Assembly (NCBI GenBank): GCA_049646585.1
Contig: JBARWC010000184.1
Coordinates: forward strand, 29,110-93,109
Origin: G025836975 sp049646585
Lineage (GTDB): Bacteria > Pseudomonadota > Gammaproteobacteria > Burkholderiales > Burkholderiaceae_B
Direction: 5' to 3'
Length of the DNA stretch: 64,000 nt
Shown: positions 42,746-52,073 of the stretch, in pieces
Position numbering within the stretch: position 1 is the stretch's first letter
Layout: the number at the start of each line of letters is the position of its first letter
The notes under the pieces: model-generated
The model's input: only the letters and a program-made list of their open reading frames with translations
Told to the model about the DNA's origin: nothing
The model's database searches: none
Program-made: the position numbers and the translations under genes

Positions 42746-43420
42746 CTAGATCCCGTAGCGCTTCAGGCCTTCCAGGTTCAGCACCTGCACCGCGCCGTAC
42801 TCGACCTTAAGCAGTTGGGCGGCCTCCAGCGCCCTTAGCGCCTGGTTGGTGCGTTGGCGCGATATGCGCGCCAGATAGCCGATTTCTTCCTGGGTGATGT
42901 CCAGGCGCATGCCTTTGCCGGGGTAGAGCAGGGGATTGAAGAGTTCCGCCAGGCAACGCGCCACGCGGGCGTCGGGCGCCAGCAGGCGGTCGTATTCCGC
43001 CTTGCCGATGAACTGGCCCACGCGCTCGTTAAGCTGATGCAGCAGGTAGCGGTTGAACGGGATGCTGCTGTCCAGCAGCCAATTGAAGGTGGCCACCGGC
43101 ATGCGGACGATGGCCGAATCGCGCAGGGCGACCACGTCGTATTTGCGCGATTCGCACTTGAGCAGGGAGCCTTCGCCTATCCATCCCCCGGCGGGCACGC
43201 CGGTCAGCGAGGCCATTTTCCCGTCGGAGTTTCCGACCGAGACCTTTACCAGCCCGCTAAGCACGCCTATCCAGGCGTAGGCCTTTTCTCCTTTGCGTTC
43301 TATCATGGCCCCGGCGGCGTATTGCGTTACCGCGACGTCGCGCAGCACACGGTCTTGTTGCTCGTCGGTGAGCAAGTCGAACCATGCCGCAGCGTCGTGC
43401 AGGGAGTCTTTCGCGAGCAT
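42746..43420 (-). CDS. Crp/Fnr-family transcriptional regulator
   Basis: A 224-residue regulator. Residues ~20-130 form a cyclic-nucleotide-type beta roll (GVLSGLVKVSVG, GGWIGEGSLL), and the C-terminal winged helix-turn-helix is TQEEIGYLARISRQRTNQAL. No N-terminal cysteine cluster is present, so it is not an FNR-type oxygen sensor; the effector is unknown. It is divergent from the acyl-CoA synthetase/ABC operon at 43586. A perfect palindrome TGTCA-N6-TGACA lies 28-43 bp upstream of its own start, so it probably regulates that operon and itself. Confidence 0.93.
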   Translation of the reverse strand: MLAKDSLHDAAAWFDLLTDEQQDRVLRDVAVTQYAAGAMIERKGEKAYAWIGVLSGLVKVSVGNSDGKMASLTGVPAGGWIGEGSLLKCESRKYDVVALRDSAIVRMPVATFNWLLDSSIPFNRYLLHQLNERVGQFIGKAEYDRLLAPDARVARCLAELFNPLLYPGKGMRLDITQEEIGYLARISRQRTNQALRALEAAQLLKVEYGAVQVLNLEGLKRYGI

Positions 43421-43447
43421 GAGGATTTACCCTAGAAAAAGCGGGAA

Positions 43448-43463
43448 TGTCATATCCGTGACA
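43448..43463. promoter_or_regulatory. Crp/Fnr-type palindromic operator
   Basis: TGTCATATCCGTGACA is a perfect 5-6-5 palindrome with the spacing of Crp-family sites (TGTGA-N6-TCACA in E. coli). It lies in the 165-bp gap between the divergent Crp-type regulator gene and the acyl-CoA synthetase gene. Confidence 0.55.
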
Positions 43464-43585
43464 GTTGGGGGATGTACTAGCCTATACCTTAGTCTTGAAC
43501 TGAATAACAATAACGCAAACGCGGCTGGACATACTTTAATCGTAAACCTCTACAAGAGGCCAGAAAACCGGCTGAAGGAGACACC

Positions 43586-45559
43586 GTGGCGCAGAACATG
43601 CCTACGCAAACAGCGGTGACGCCGGGGACTTTCCCCGCTTTGGTGATGCATCACGCCAAGGTGCGCGGCGCCCGCCCCGCCATACGCGAGAAAGACCTCG
43701 GCATATGGCAGACCCTGACCTGGGCCGACGTTGCCCGGCAGGTGCGCGCGCTGGCCGACGGCCTTGCGGCCCTGGGCGTGCGGTCCGGCGAACACGTCGC
43801 CATTGTAGGCGAGAATCGGCCCCGTCTATACCTGTCCATGATGGCCGCGCAGGCCATAGGCGCCATACCCGTTCCGCTCTATCAAGACGCCGTGGCCCAG
43901 GAAATGCTTTACGTCCTGCAAGACGCCCAGGTTCGCGTCGCCATCGTCGAGAACCAGGAACAGGTCGACAAAATGCTGGAGGTCTCCGACCGCTGTCCCG
44001 ACCTGACCTTTGTCGTGTACGACGACCCGCGCGGCTTGCGCAACTACCAGGAAGACAAGCTGCTGGCCTTCGAGCGCCTGCTGGAACTGGGCGCCGAGCA
44101 CGCCGCGTCCCACCCCTCTTTTGTCGACCAGGCCATTGCCGCCATCCAGCCGGGCGATGCGGCCGCCATGTTCTATACGTCGGGTACCACGGGCAAGCCC
44201 AAGGGCGTGATGCTGTCGCACCATGCGCTCATCGATCGCGCCCTGGCCATACAAGAACTTGAACACCTGACCGACCGCGAAGACGTGCTGGCCTACCTGC
44301 CGCCGGCCTGGATAGGCCAGAACATGTTTTCCTACACGCAATTCCTGGTCACGGGCTTTACCGTGAACCATCCGGAATCCCCCGAAACCGTCTCCATCGA
44401 CATGCACGACATCGGGCCGACCTATTACTTCGCCCCGCCGCGCGTGCTGGAAGGCTTGCTGACCCACGTCATGATACGCATGGAAGACGCCAGCGCCATC
44501 AAGCGCAAGCTGTTCCACGCCTTCATGGGTCTGGCGCGCCGGGTAGGCGTGCGCATACTCGACAAAGACCCCACGGTCGGCGCTTGGGACCGCTGCAAGT
44601 ACGCCCTGGGCAATTTCCTGGTCTATGGCCCCTTGCGCAATGCCCTGGGCATGAGCCGCGTGCGCATCGCCTATACGGCCGGCGAGGCCATAGGCCCGGA
44701 CCTGTTCGTGTTCTATCGTTCCATAGGCATCAACCTGAAGCAGTTGTACGGCTCCACCGAGACGTCAGTCTTCGTTTGCGTGCAGGCCGACGGCCAGGTG
44801 CGCTCGGATACCGTCGGCCCGCCCGTCAAGGGCGTGGACATACGCGTATCCGGCAACGGCGAAATCCAGGTAAAAAGCCCCGGCATGTTCACGGGCTATT
44901 ACCGCAACCCCGAGGCCACGGCCGAGTCCTACACGGACGACGGCTGGTATCGCACCGGCGACGCGGGCTACCTGGATACCGACGGCCAGCTCAAGATCAT
45001 CGACCGCGCCAAGGACGTCGGCAAGCTGGCCGACGGCAGCCTGTTCGCGCCCAAATACATCGAAAACAAGCTGAAGTTCTTCCAGCACATCAAGGAAGCC
45101 GTGGCCTTCGGCGCCAACATGCCCGAGGTATGCGCCTTCATCAACATCGACCTTGAAGCCGTGGGCAACTGGGCCGAGCGGCGCGGGCTGCCGTATGCCG
45201 GCTACACCGACCTGGCCGCCAAGCCCGAGGTCTACGAGCTTATCCGCGATTGCGTCAACCAGGTCAATGCCGACCTGGCCGGCGATCCCAAGCTGGCCGC
45301 CTCGCAGATATCGCGCTTCCTGATCCTGCACAAGGAACTCGATCCCGACGACGACGAGCTGACCCGCACCCGCAAGGTACGCCGGGCCTTCATTGCGCAG
45401 AAGTACGGCGTCCTGGTCGATGCGCTGTTCCAGGGCAAGGACAATCAGTTCATCGAGACCGAGGTCAAGTTCGAGGACGGCCGTTCGGGCAAGATCTCGG
45501 CCGACCTGAAGATACTTTCCGCCACGGTGTATCCCGCCAACACAAAGAAGGCCGCGTAA
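43586..45559 (+). CDS. AMP-forming acyl-CoA synthetase, long-chain type
   Basis: A 657-residue adenylate-forming enzyme that activates a carboxylic acid to its CoA thioester through an acyl-AMP. The AMP/P-loop motif is FYTSGTTGKPKGVMLSHH (near 195). The second core is LYGSTETSVFVC, and the hinge region is GWYRTGDAGYLDTDGQLKIIDR. The GTG start at 43586 has GAAGGAG 5 bases upstream. The stop overlaps the LivG-type gene by one base. The linked transporter suggests that the imported compound, perhaps an aromatic or branched acid, is the substrate; a true fatty acid is also possible. Confidence 0.92.
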   Translation: MAQNMPTQTAVTPGTFPALVMHHAKVRGARPAIREKDLGIWQTLTWADVARQVRALADGLAALGVRSGEHVAIVGENRPRLYLSMMAAQAIGAIPVPLYQDAVAQEMLYVLQDAQVRVAIVENQEQVDKMLEVSDRCPDLTFVVYDDPRGLRNYQEDKLLAFERLLELGAEHAASHPSFVDQAIAAIQPGDAAAMFYTSGTTGKPKGVMLSHHALIDRALAIQELEHLTDREDVLAYLPPAWIGQNMFSYTQFLVTGFTVNHPESPETVSIDMHDIGPTYYFAPPRVLEGLLTHVMIRMEDASAIKRKLFHAFMGLARRVGVRILDKDPTVGAWDRCKYALGNFLVYGPLRNALGMSRVRIAYTAGEAIGPDLFVFYRSIGINLKQLYGSTETSVFVCVQADGQVRSDTVGPPVKGVDIRVSGNGEIQVKSPGMFTGYYRNPEATAESYTDDGWYRTGDAGYLDTDGQLKIIDRAKDVGKLADGSLFAPKYIENKLKFFQHIKEAVAFGANMPEVCAFINIDLEAVGNWAERRGLPYAGYTDLAAKPEVYELIRDCVNQVNADLAGDPKLAASQISRFLILHKELDPDDDELTRTRKVRRAFIAQKYGVLVDALFQGKDNQFIETEVKFEDGRSGKISADLKILSATVYPANTKKAA

Positions 45560-46356
45560 TGAGTCAAGGCGCTCGCGAACAACGAATCGGCAGCACGATA
45601 CTCGACCTGAAGAACATTTCGCTGGCCTTTGGCGGCGTGAAGGCGCTTACCGATATCTCCTTCGACGTCAAGGAACACGAGATCCGCGCCATCATCGGCC
45701 CCAACGGCGCGGGTAAAAGTTCCATGCTGAATGTGATCAACGGCGTGTATACCCCGCAGAATGGTGAAATCACGCTGTCCGGCGTGCGTTTCTCGAAAAT
45801 GAACTCCAGGCGCGCCGCTGAAATGGGCATTGCGCGCACCTTCCAGAACCTGGCCCTCTTCAAGGGCATGAGCGTCCTCGACAACATCATGACGGGCCGC
45901 AACCTGCGCATGAAAAGCGGCGTGCTGGCCCAGGCCTTTCGCCTGGGGTCGGCCGAGCGCGAAGAAATCGCCCACCGCGAGTTCGTCGAGAACATCATCG
46001 ACTTCCTGGAAATCCAGGCCTATCGCAAGACGCCCGTGGGCCGCCTGCCCTACGGCCTGCAGAAGCGGGTCGACCTGGGGCGGGCGCTGGCGATGGAGCC
46101 GCGCATACTGCTGCTGGACGAGCCCATGGCCGGCATGAACATCGAAGAAAAACAGGACATGAGCCGCTTCATCCTGGACGTGAACGACGAGTACGGCACC
46201 ACCATCGTGCTGATCGAGCACGATATGGGCGTGGTCATGGATATCTCCGACCGTGTGGTGGTGCTGGATTACGGCAAGAAGATAGGCGACGGCATGCCCG
46301 ACGACGTGCGCCGGAACCCCGACGTCGTCCGGGCCTATCTTGGCGCCAGCCATTAA
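45559..46356 (+). CDS. branched-chain amino acid type ABC transporter ATP-binding protein (LivG-type)
   Basis: A 265-residue ATPase. Walker A is GPNGAGKSS, the Q-loop region ARTFQNLALF follows, the signature is RLPYGLQKRVDLGRALA (LPYG in place of LSGG, as usual in LivG proteins of such clusters), and Walker B is LLLDEPMAGMN. Its C-terminus carries the LivG-type DDVRRNPDVVRAYLG tail. The start ATG shares a base with the upstream synthetase stop (TAATG), so translation is coupled. Confidence 0.94.
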   Translation: MSQGAREQRIGSTILDLKNISLAFGGVKALTDISFDVKEHEIRAIIGPNGAGKSSMLNVINGVYTPQNGEITLSGVRFSKMNSRRAAEMGIARTFQNLALFKGMSVLDNIMTGRNLRMKSGVLAQAFRLGSAEREEIAHREFVENIIDFLEIQAYRKTPVGRLPYGLQKRVDLGRALAMEPRILLLDEPMAGMNIEEKQDMSRFILDVNDEYGTTIVLIEHDMGVVMDISDRVVVLDYGKKIGDGMPDDVRRNPDVVRAYLGASH

Positions 46357-46374
46357 AAACCAAGGAAGACAGGC

Positions 46375-47304
46375 ATGGGATTTTTTCTGGAAACCTTGTT
46401 CGGCGGCCTGATGACGGGCATGCTTTATTCGCTGGTGGCGCTGGGCTTCGTGCTCATCTTCAAAGCCTCGGGCGTCTTCAACTTCGCTCAGGGCGCCATG
46501 GTGCTCATCGCCGCCCTGTCCATGGCGCGCCTGTCCGAATGGATACCCGCGTGGCTGGGCATCGAAAGCCTGATCCTGGCCAATATCCTGGCCTTCCTCG
46601 TCAGCGCCGTCTTCATGTGGATCATCGCCATCGTCATCGAACGCTGGGTGCTGCGCTATCTGGTCAACCAGGAGGGCACCACGCTGCTCATGGCCACCAT
46701 AGGCATCAGCTATTTCCTGGACGGCATGGGGCAGATCATTTTCGGCAGCAGCGTGTATTCCATCGACGTGGGCATGCCCAAGGACCCGGCCTTCATCCTG
46801 GATTCGGTATTCCAGGGCGGCCTGCTGATCAGCCTGGAAGACCTGACCGCGGCCGGCGTGGCGGCGCTGCTGGTGGCCGTGCTGGCCTTTTTCTTCCAGT
46901 ACACCTCGGTGGGGCGGGCCCTGCGCGCGGTGGCCGACGACCACCAGGCCGCGCAATCCATAGGCATACCGCTGAACCGCATATGGGTGGTGGTCTGGAC
47001 GGTGGCCGGCCTGGTCGCGCTGGTGGCCGGCGTCATCTGGGGCTCGAAATTCGGCGTGCAGTTCACGCTGTCGACCGCCGCGCTGCGCGCCTTGCCGGTG
47101 GTGATCCTGGGCGGGCTGACGTCGGTGCCGGGCGCCATCGTCGGCGGCCTCATCATCGGCGTGGGCGAGAAGCTGTCCGAGGTCTACCTGGGGCCTTTCG
47201 TGGGCGGCGGGATAGAAATCTGGTTCGCCTACATGCTGGCCCTGGTGTTCCTGCTGTTCCGGCCGCAGGGGCTGTTCGGCGAAAAGATCATCGACCGTGT
47301 TTAA
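46375..47304 (+). CDS. branched-chain amino acid type ABC transporter permease (LivH-type)
   Basis: A 309-residue inner-membrane permease with about eight hydrophobic helices. Family segments are LVALGFVLIFKASGVFNFAQ near the N-terminus, GRALRAVADDHQAAQSIGI (ATPase contact loop) and VVILGGLTSVPGAIVGGLII near the C-terminus. AAGGAAG precedes the ATG. It pairs with the LivM-type permease encoded 21 bp downstream. Confidence 0.94.
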   Translation: MGFFLETLFGGLMTGMLYSLVALGFVLIFKASGVFNFAQGAMVLIAALSMARLSEWIPAWLGIESLILANILAFLVSAVFMWIIAIVIERWVLRYLVNQEGTTLLMATIGISYFLDGMGQIIFGSSVYSIDVGMPKDPAFILDSVFQGGLLISLEDLTAAGVAALLVAVLAFFFQYTSVGRALRAVADDHQAAQSIGIPLNRIWVVVWTVAGLVALVAGVIWGSKFGVQFTLSTAALRALPVVILGGLTSVPGAIVGGLIIGVGEKLSEVYLGPFVGGGIEIWFAYMLALVFLLFRPQGLFGEKIIDRV

Positions 47305-47325
47305 GCGAGATTAGGTAACGACGCT

Positions 47326-48390
47326 ATGTTCTATCGTGAAAACGGCCAATTCAAAAGCACCTACCGCGCCGACCAGCAGATATTTCCCATCCGGCAGGAT
47401 AGGACCTTCATGCTGGGCGTGCTGCTGGTCGCCTTCGTGCTGGTTCCGCTGCTGGCCTCCAACTATTTCCTGCAGGCCATACTCATACCCTTCCTGATCC
47501 TGTCGCTGGCCGCCATAGGCCTGAACATACTGGTGGGCTATTGCGGCCAGATATCCATCGGGTCGGGGGCCTTCATGGCCGTGGGCGCCTATGCGGCCTG
47601 GAATTTCGGCGTGCGCATGCCGGACACGCCGCTGGTCGTCCAGATACTGCTGGGGGGCGTGTTCGCCACCCTGGTGGGCGTGGTGTTCGGCGTTCCCAGC
47701 CTGCGCATCCGCGGCCTGTACCTGGCCGTCACCACGCTGGCCGCGCAGTTCTTCGTGGACTGGGCCTTCTTGCGCATTCCCTATTTCACCAATTACTCGT
47801 CCTCGGGCAACGTGTCGGTACCGGCGCTGACCGCCTTCGGGCTGCCCGTCCAGACGCCGGCCGAACGCTATCTGTTCGTCCTGGCTTTCGTGGCCGTCTT
47901 CGCGCTGCTGGCCAAGAACCTGGTGCGCGGCGCCATCGGCCGGCAATGGATGGCCATACGCGACATGGACGTGGCCGCGTCCGTCATCGGCATACGCCCC
48001 GTCTATGCCAAGCTCACGGCCTTTGCCGTCAGCTCCTTCATCATCGGCGTGGCCGGCGCCTTGTGGGCCTACATCCACCTGGGCTCCTGGGAGCCCCTGG
48101 CCTTCGACCTCAACCGTTCCCTGCAACTGCTTTTCATCGTCATCATCGGCGGCCTGGGCTCCATCGTGGGCAGTTTCTTCGGCGCGGCCTTCATGGTGCT
48201 GGTGCCGGTGCTGCTGACCAACGTCCCCCATATGTTCGGCATGTCCCTGGCGGTCGACACCGCCTCGCACATCGAACACATGGTGTTCGGCGCCCTGATC
48301 GTCTTCTTTCTTATTGTCGAGCCGCACGGCCTGGCGCGGCTCTGGAGCATAGGCAAGGAAAAGCTACGCATATGGCCTTTCCCGCATTAG
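47326..48390 (+). CDS. branched-chain amino acid type ABC transporter permease (LivM-type)
   Basis: A 354-residue inner-membrane permease. LivM-type segments are LNILVGYCGQISIGSGAFMA, GVPSLRIRGLYLAVTTLAAQ, IGRQWMAIRDMDVAASVIGI (ATPase contact loop) and IIGGLGSIVGSFFGAAFM. It follows the LivH-type gene by 21 bp. A 96-bp gap separates it from the binding-protein gene, which has its own strong ribosome site. Confidence 0.94.
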   Translation: MFYRENGQFKSTYRADQQIFPIRQDRTFMLGVLLVAFVLVPLLASNYFLQAILIPFLILSLAAIGLNILVGYCGQISIGSGAFMAVGAYAAWNFGVRMPDTPLVVQILLGGVFATLVGVVFGVPSLRIRGLYLAVTTLAAQFFVDWAFLRIPYFTNYSSSGNVSVPALTAFGLPVQTPAERYLFVLAFVAVFALLAKNLVRGAIGRQWMAIRDMDVAASVIGIRPVYAKLTAFAVSSFIIGVAGALWAYIHLGSWEPLAFDLNRSLQLLFIVIIGGLGSIVGSFFGAAFMVLVPVLLTNVPHMFGMSLAVDTASHIEHMVFGALIVFFLIVEPHGLARLWSIGKEKLRIWPFPH

Positions 48391-48486
48391 TTTTTTCAAT
48401 GGCAGCACATCAGCAAGCCGGCTGGCCCGCGTGGGCCACGCCGAAACACAAACGGTGCAGATAGACACCATCAGGAGGACTCGGAG

Positions 48487-49812
48487 ATGAAACCATCCTT
48501 GAAATTCGCGGCGGCCGCGTTTGCGGTCGCGGGCACGCTGGCGGCGGCATCCATGCCGGCCGCCGCGGCCGAAGAGCAGTTCGTGCCTTTGCTGGCCTAT
48601 CGCACAGGGTCTTTCGCTCCCCTGGGCATACCCTGGGCCGACGGCAAAATGGACTACCTGAAGCTCGTCAACGAGCGCGACGGCGGCATCAATGGCGTCA
48701 AGATCGTCTACGAGGAATGCGAAACCGCCTACGCGACCGACAAGGGCGTGGAATGCTACGAGCGCCTGAAGGACAAGAACGGCGGCGCCTCGGGCTTCGA
48801 CACCCAGTCCACCGGCATTACCTTCGCCTTGACTGACAAGGCCATCGTCGACGGCGTATCCATTGAAACCGTGGGCTATGGCCTGTCGCAATCGGCCGAT
48901 GGCTCCGTGTTCAAGTGGAACTTCCCGCTGCTGGGCACCTACTGGACGGCCGCCGACGTCATGATCCAGGACATCGCCAAGAAAGTGGGCGGCGTCGACA
49001 AGCTCAAGGGCAAGAAGATCGCCCTGGTCTATCACGATTCGCCCTATGGCAAAGAGCCCATCGCCTTGCTGCAGTCCCGCTCCAAGACCAATGGTTTCGA
49101 GCTGCAGCTTTATCCCGTCACCGCGCCGGGCGTCCAGCAAAAATCCACCTGGCTGCAAATCCGCCAGAGCCGTCCCGACTACGTCCTGCTGTGGAGCGCG
49201 GGCATCATGACGCCGACGGCCATACGCGAGGCGCAGGCCGTGGGCTATCCGCGCGACAAGATGTACGGCATCTGGTGGGCCAGCTCCGAGAACGACGTGC
49301 AGGATCTGGGCCAGGTCGCCAAGGGCTACAACGGCATCACCATCCACAACAGCGCCGACCACGGCAAGGTGCATGAAGACCTGAAGAAGTATGTGTACGA
49401 CAAGGGCCAGGGCACCGACACCAACGGCAAGTATGTCGGCACCATCGCCCACACGCGCGGCATGATGATTTCCATGCTGCAAGTGGAAGCCATACGCACG
49501 GCCCAGGAAAAATACGGCAAGGGCAAGCACATGACGCGCGAGCAGGTGCGGTGGGGCTTCGAGAACCTGAACATCACCAAAGAACGCCTCGAAGAGCTGG
49601 GCTTCGCCAAGCTGATGCGTCCCGTCAAGACCAGCTGCGGCAACCACATGGGCGACGACTGGGCGCGCATCATCCAGTGGGACGGCGCCAAGTTCAAGAT
49701 CGTGTCCGATTGGTACCAGTCCGACAAGAAGTTCATCGATCCGCTGGTCAAGGATCTGGGGGCCAAGTACGCCGCCGAGAAGAAGCTGGAAGTCCGCAAC
49801 TGCGCGGGCTAG
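48487..49812 (+). CDS. branched-chain amino acid type ABC transporter substrate-binding protein (LivK-type)
   Basis: A 441-residue periplasmic binding protein of the type I fold. The signal peptide is Ala-rich (cleavage near residue 27, PAAAAEEQF). The ligand fold includes LKLVNERDGGINGVKIVYEE and IALVYHDSPYGKEPIALLQ. It is longer than LivK (369 aa) and resembles receptors of the urea/amide or aromatic-acid branch rather than leucine binders. AGGAGG and CGGAG lie just before the ATG. A long hairpin follows the stop codon. The two CoA-ligase-type genes in the same cluster argue for an acid ligand. Confidence 0.92.
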   Translation: MKPSLKFAAAAFAVAGTLAAASMPAAAAEEQFVPLLAYRTGSFAPLGIPWADGKMDYLKLVNERDGGINGVKIVYEECETAYATDKGVECYERLKDKNGGASGFDTQSTGITFALTDKAIVDGVSIETVGYGLSQSADGSVFKWNFPLLGTYWTAADVMIQDIAKKVGGVDKLKGKKIALVYHDSPYGKEPIALLQSRSKTNGFELQLYPVTAPGVQQKSTWLQIRQSRPDYVLLWSAGIMTPTAIREAQAVGYPRDKMYGIWWASSENDVQDLGQVAKGYNGITIHNSADHGKVHEDLKKYVYDKGQGTDTNGKYVGTIAHTRGMMISMLQVEAIRTAQEKYGKGKHMTREQVRWGFENLNITKERLEELGFAKLMRPVKTSCGNHMGDDWARIIQWDGAKFKIVSDWYQSDKKFIDPLVKDLGAKYAAEKKLEVRNCAG

Positions 49813-49823
49813 CCTAGCCTGGA

Positions 49824-49849
49824 GCCCGGCCGCCGCAGGGCGGCCGGGC
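49824..49849 (+). other. strong hairpin behind the binding-protein gene
   Basis: GCCCGGCCGCC and GGCGGCCGGGC form a perfect 11-bp stem with a 4-base loop, 12 bases after the stop codon and without a T-run. It probably shields the 3' end of the receptor message or limits read-through into the LivF-type gene. Confidence 0.6.
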
Positions 49850-49874
49850 CAACTCCACAGCAGGGAACCAATGT

Positions 49875-50705
49875 ATGAATGCGAATGCCGAGCTTGCGGC
49901 CCCTAACATCCTTCTGAACGTCAATGGGATCGAGGTCATCTACAACCACGTCATCCTGGTGCTCAAAGGCGTTTCGCTTTGCGTGCCGGAAGGCAAGATC
50001 GTGGCCTTGCTTGGCGCCAACGGGGCGGGCAAGACGACCACCCTGCGCGCGGTGTCCAATCTGCTCAGGGCCGAGCGCGGCGATGTGACCAAGGGCAGCA
50101 TCGACTATCGTGGCGAGCGCATCGAAAAGCTGACGCCGGCCGACCTGGTCAAGCGCGGCGTGGTGCAGGTCATGGAGGGGCGCCATTGCTTTGCGCACCT
50201 GACCATAGAAGAAAACTTGTTGACCGGCGCCTATACGCGCGCCATAGGCCGGGGCGAGCTGAACGCCTCGCTGGAAAGGGTCTACCAATATTTTCCGCGG
50301 CTCAAGCAGCGCCGCAGCAGCCAGGCCGGCTACACCTCCGGCGGCGAACAGCAGATGACGGCCATAGGGCGTGCCCTGATGGCCAACCCCAGCATGATCC
50401 TGCTGGACGAGCCGTCCATGGGCCTGGCTCCGCAAATCGTGGAAGAAATCTTCGAAATCGTGCGCGGCCTGAACGAGCGCGAAGGGGTCAGCTTCCTGCT
50501 GGCCGAGCAGAACACCAACATCGCCCTGCGCTACGCCGACTACGGCTACATCCTGGAAAACGGGCGCGTGATGATGGACGGGCAGGCCAGCGAGCTGGCC
50601 GAGAACGAAGACGTCAAGGAGTTCTATCTTGGCGTATCCAGCGGCGAGCGGAAAAGCTTCCGCGACACTAAATTTTATCGGCGGCGCAAGCGCTGGCTTG
50701 CCTAG
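49875..50705 (+). CDS. branched-chain amino acid type ABC transporter ATP-binding protein (LivF-type)
   Basis: A 276-residue ATPase, partner of the LivG-type protein. Walker A is GANGAGKTT, the signature region is YTSGGEQQMTAIGRAL, Walker B is ILLDEPSMGLAPQ and the switch region LLAEQNTNIALRYADYGYIL is LivF-like. About 25 residues at the basic C-terminus exceed the E. coli LivF length (237). A CDS of this order (ligase, G, H, M, K, F, ligase) suggests one transcript from 43586 to 51997. Confidence 0.94.
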   Translation: MNANAELAAPNILLNVNGIEVIYNHVILVLKGVSLCVPEGKIVALLGANGAGKTTTLRAVSNLLRAERGDVTKGSIDYRGERIEKLTPADLVKRGVVQVMEGRHCFAHLTIEENLLTGAYTRAIGRGELNASLERVYQYFPRLKQRRSSQAGYTSGGEQQMTAIGRALMANPSMILLDEPSMGLAPQIVEEIFEIVRGLNEREGVSFLLAEQNTNIALRYADYGYILENGRVMMDGQASELAENEDVKEFYLGVSSGERKSFRDTKFYRRRKRWLA

Positions 50706-50722
50706 GGTGGGCGGAAACGATC

Positions 50723-51997
50723 ATGACTACTTATTTCGAGGAGCGCGAAGCGGCGGCGATGCGCGAGCGCGAGGAAAGCCTGCTTGCCCGCCTGCCCGCC
50801 GCCTTGCGGCGCGCCCGGGAACGCGCGCCGGCCATTGCGCAGCAGTTGCAGGGCGTCGATCCCGATGCCATCTTGCAGCGGTCCGACCTGGAATTGATAC
50901 CGGTCATCCGGAAGAGCCAGCTCCTGCAGGCGCAGTTGTCCATGCGCCAGGGCGAGACGGGCAGCCAGTTGCCGGCGGTGTCGCGACTTTTCGGCGGCTT
51001 TTCGGCCATAGGCTGGGGCGAGGCCTTGCGGGTATTCGCCTCGCCCGGCCCCATCTATGAACCTGAAAGCAAGCGCCGGGACTACTGGGGCTTTGCACGG
51101 TCCCTGTACGCGGCGGGCTTTCGGCCCGGCGAGCTGGTCTACAACTGCTTTTCCTACCATTTCACGCCGGCCGGCTCCATGATGGAAACCGCGGCGCACG
51201 CCCTGGGCTGCACGGTGTTTCCGGGCGGGGTGGGGCAAACCGAGCAGCAGGTGCAGGCCATCGCCGACCTGGCGCCGTCGGGTTATACGGGCACGCCCAG
51301 TTTCCTGAAGATCATTCTGGAAAAAGCCCAGCAACTGGGCGTGGAACTGCCTTCGCTGAAGCGGGCGCTGTTCTCGGGCGAGGCCTACCCGCCGTCCTTG
51401 CATGCTTGGTTCGCCGAAAAAGGCATAGACGGCTACCAGGCCTATGGCAGCGCCGACCTGGGGATGATGGCGTATGAAACCCAGGCGCGCGAGGGCCTGG
51501 TCGTGAACGAGGACATCATCCTGGAGATCGTCCGCCCCGGCACGAATCAGCCCTTGCCGGAAGGCGAGGTCGGCGAGGTGGTGGTGACCACGCTCAACCC
51601 CGATTACCCGCTGGTTCGTTTCGGCACGGGCGATCTGTCGGCCATTTTGCCCGGCGCTTCGCCTTGCGGCCGCACGAATATGCGCATCAAGGGCTGGATG
51701 GGTCGCGCCGACCAGACCACCAAGGTGCGCGGGATGTTCGTGCATCCCGGGCAGGTGGCGGGTGTGCTCAAGCGCCATCCCGAGGTGCGCCGCGCGCGTC
51801 TGGTGGTCAGCGGCAATGTGGGCAGCGACGTCATGGTGCTGAAGGCGGAACTCGATCATCCCAGCCAGGATGAGCTGGCGCGCATTGCCGATTCGGTGCG
51901 CGAGCTGACCAAGCTGCGCGCCGACATACAGCCGGTGGAACCGGGCAGCCTGCCCAATGACGGCAAGGTGATCGACGATATACGCAGTTATGAATAA
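50723..51997 (+). CDS. phenylacetate-CoA ligase family protein
   Basis: A 424-residue adenylate-forming ligase of the PaaK type. The core SGYTGTPSFLKIILEKAQ, YGSADLGMMAYETQAREGL and the C-terminal RADQTTKVRGMFVHPGQV are typical of this family, where the last contains the hinge and the lysine-bearing loop region. The usual YSSGTTGKP loop appears altered, so substrate activation may differ from true PaaK. It is the last gene of the transporter cluster (17 bp after the LivF-type gene). An aromatic carboxylic acid is the likely substrate class. Confidence 0.88.
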   Translation: MTTYFEEREAAAMREREESLLARLPAALRRARERAPAIAQQLQGVDPDAILQRSDLELIPVIRKSQLLQAQLSMRQGETGSQLPAVSRLFGGFSAIGWGEALRVFASPGPIYEPESKRRDYWGFARSLYAAGFRPGELVYNCFSYHFTPAGSMMETAAHALGCTVFPGGVGQTEQQVQAIADLAPSGYTGTPSFLKIILEKAQQLGVELPSLKRALFSGEAYPPSLHAWFAEKGIDGYQAYGSADLGMMAYETQAREGLVVNEDIILEIVRPGTNQPLPEGEVGEVVVTTLNPDYPLVRFGTGDLSAILPGASPCGRTNMRIKGWMGRADQTTKVRGMFVHPGQVAGVLKRHPEVRRARLVVSGNVGSDVMVLKAELDHPSQDELARIADSVRELTKLRADIQPVEPGSLPNDGKVIDDIRSYE

Positions 51998-52073
51998 GTT
52001 TATGCACTTTCCCTGGTGATCGATTGCAGTAAGATGCAGCAAAATACGTGTTGTTTCTTACAGGGGAGTTGTT

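Noticed and set aside
45445..46956. 503-residue minus-strand frame over the LivG/LivH-type genes
   Set aside because: Antisense shadow; no domain recognised.
52013..52028. sigma-54-like CTGG/TTGCA pattern upstream of the AapJ-type gene
   Set aside because: The spacing is 9 bases and the -24 part is poor.
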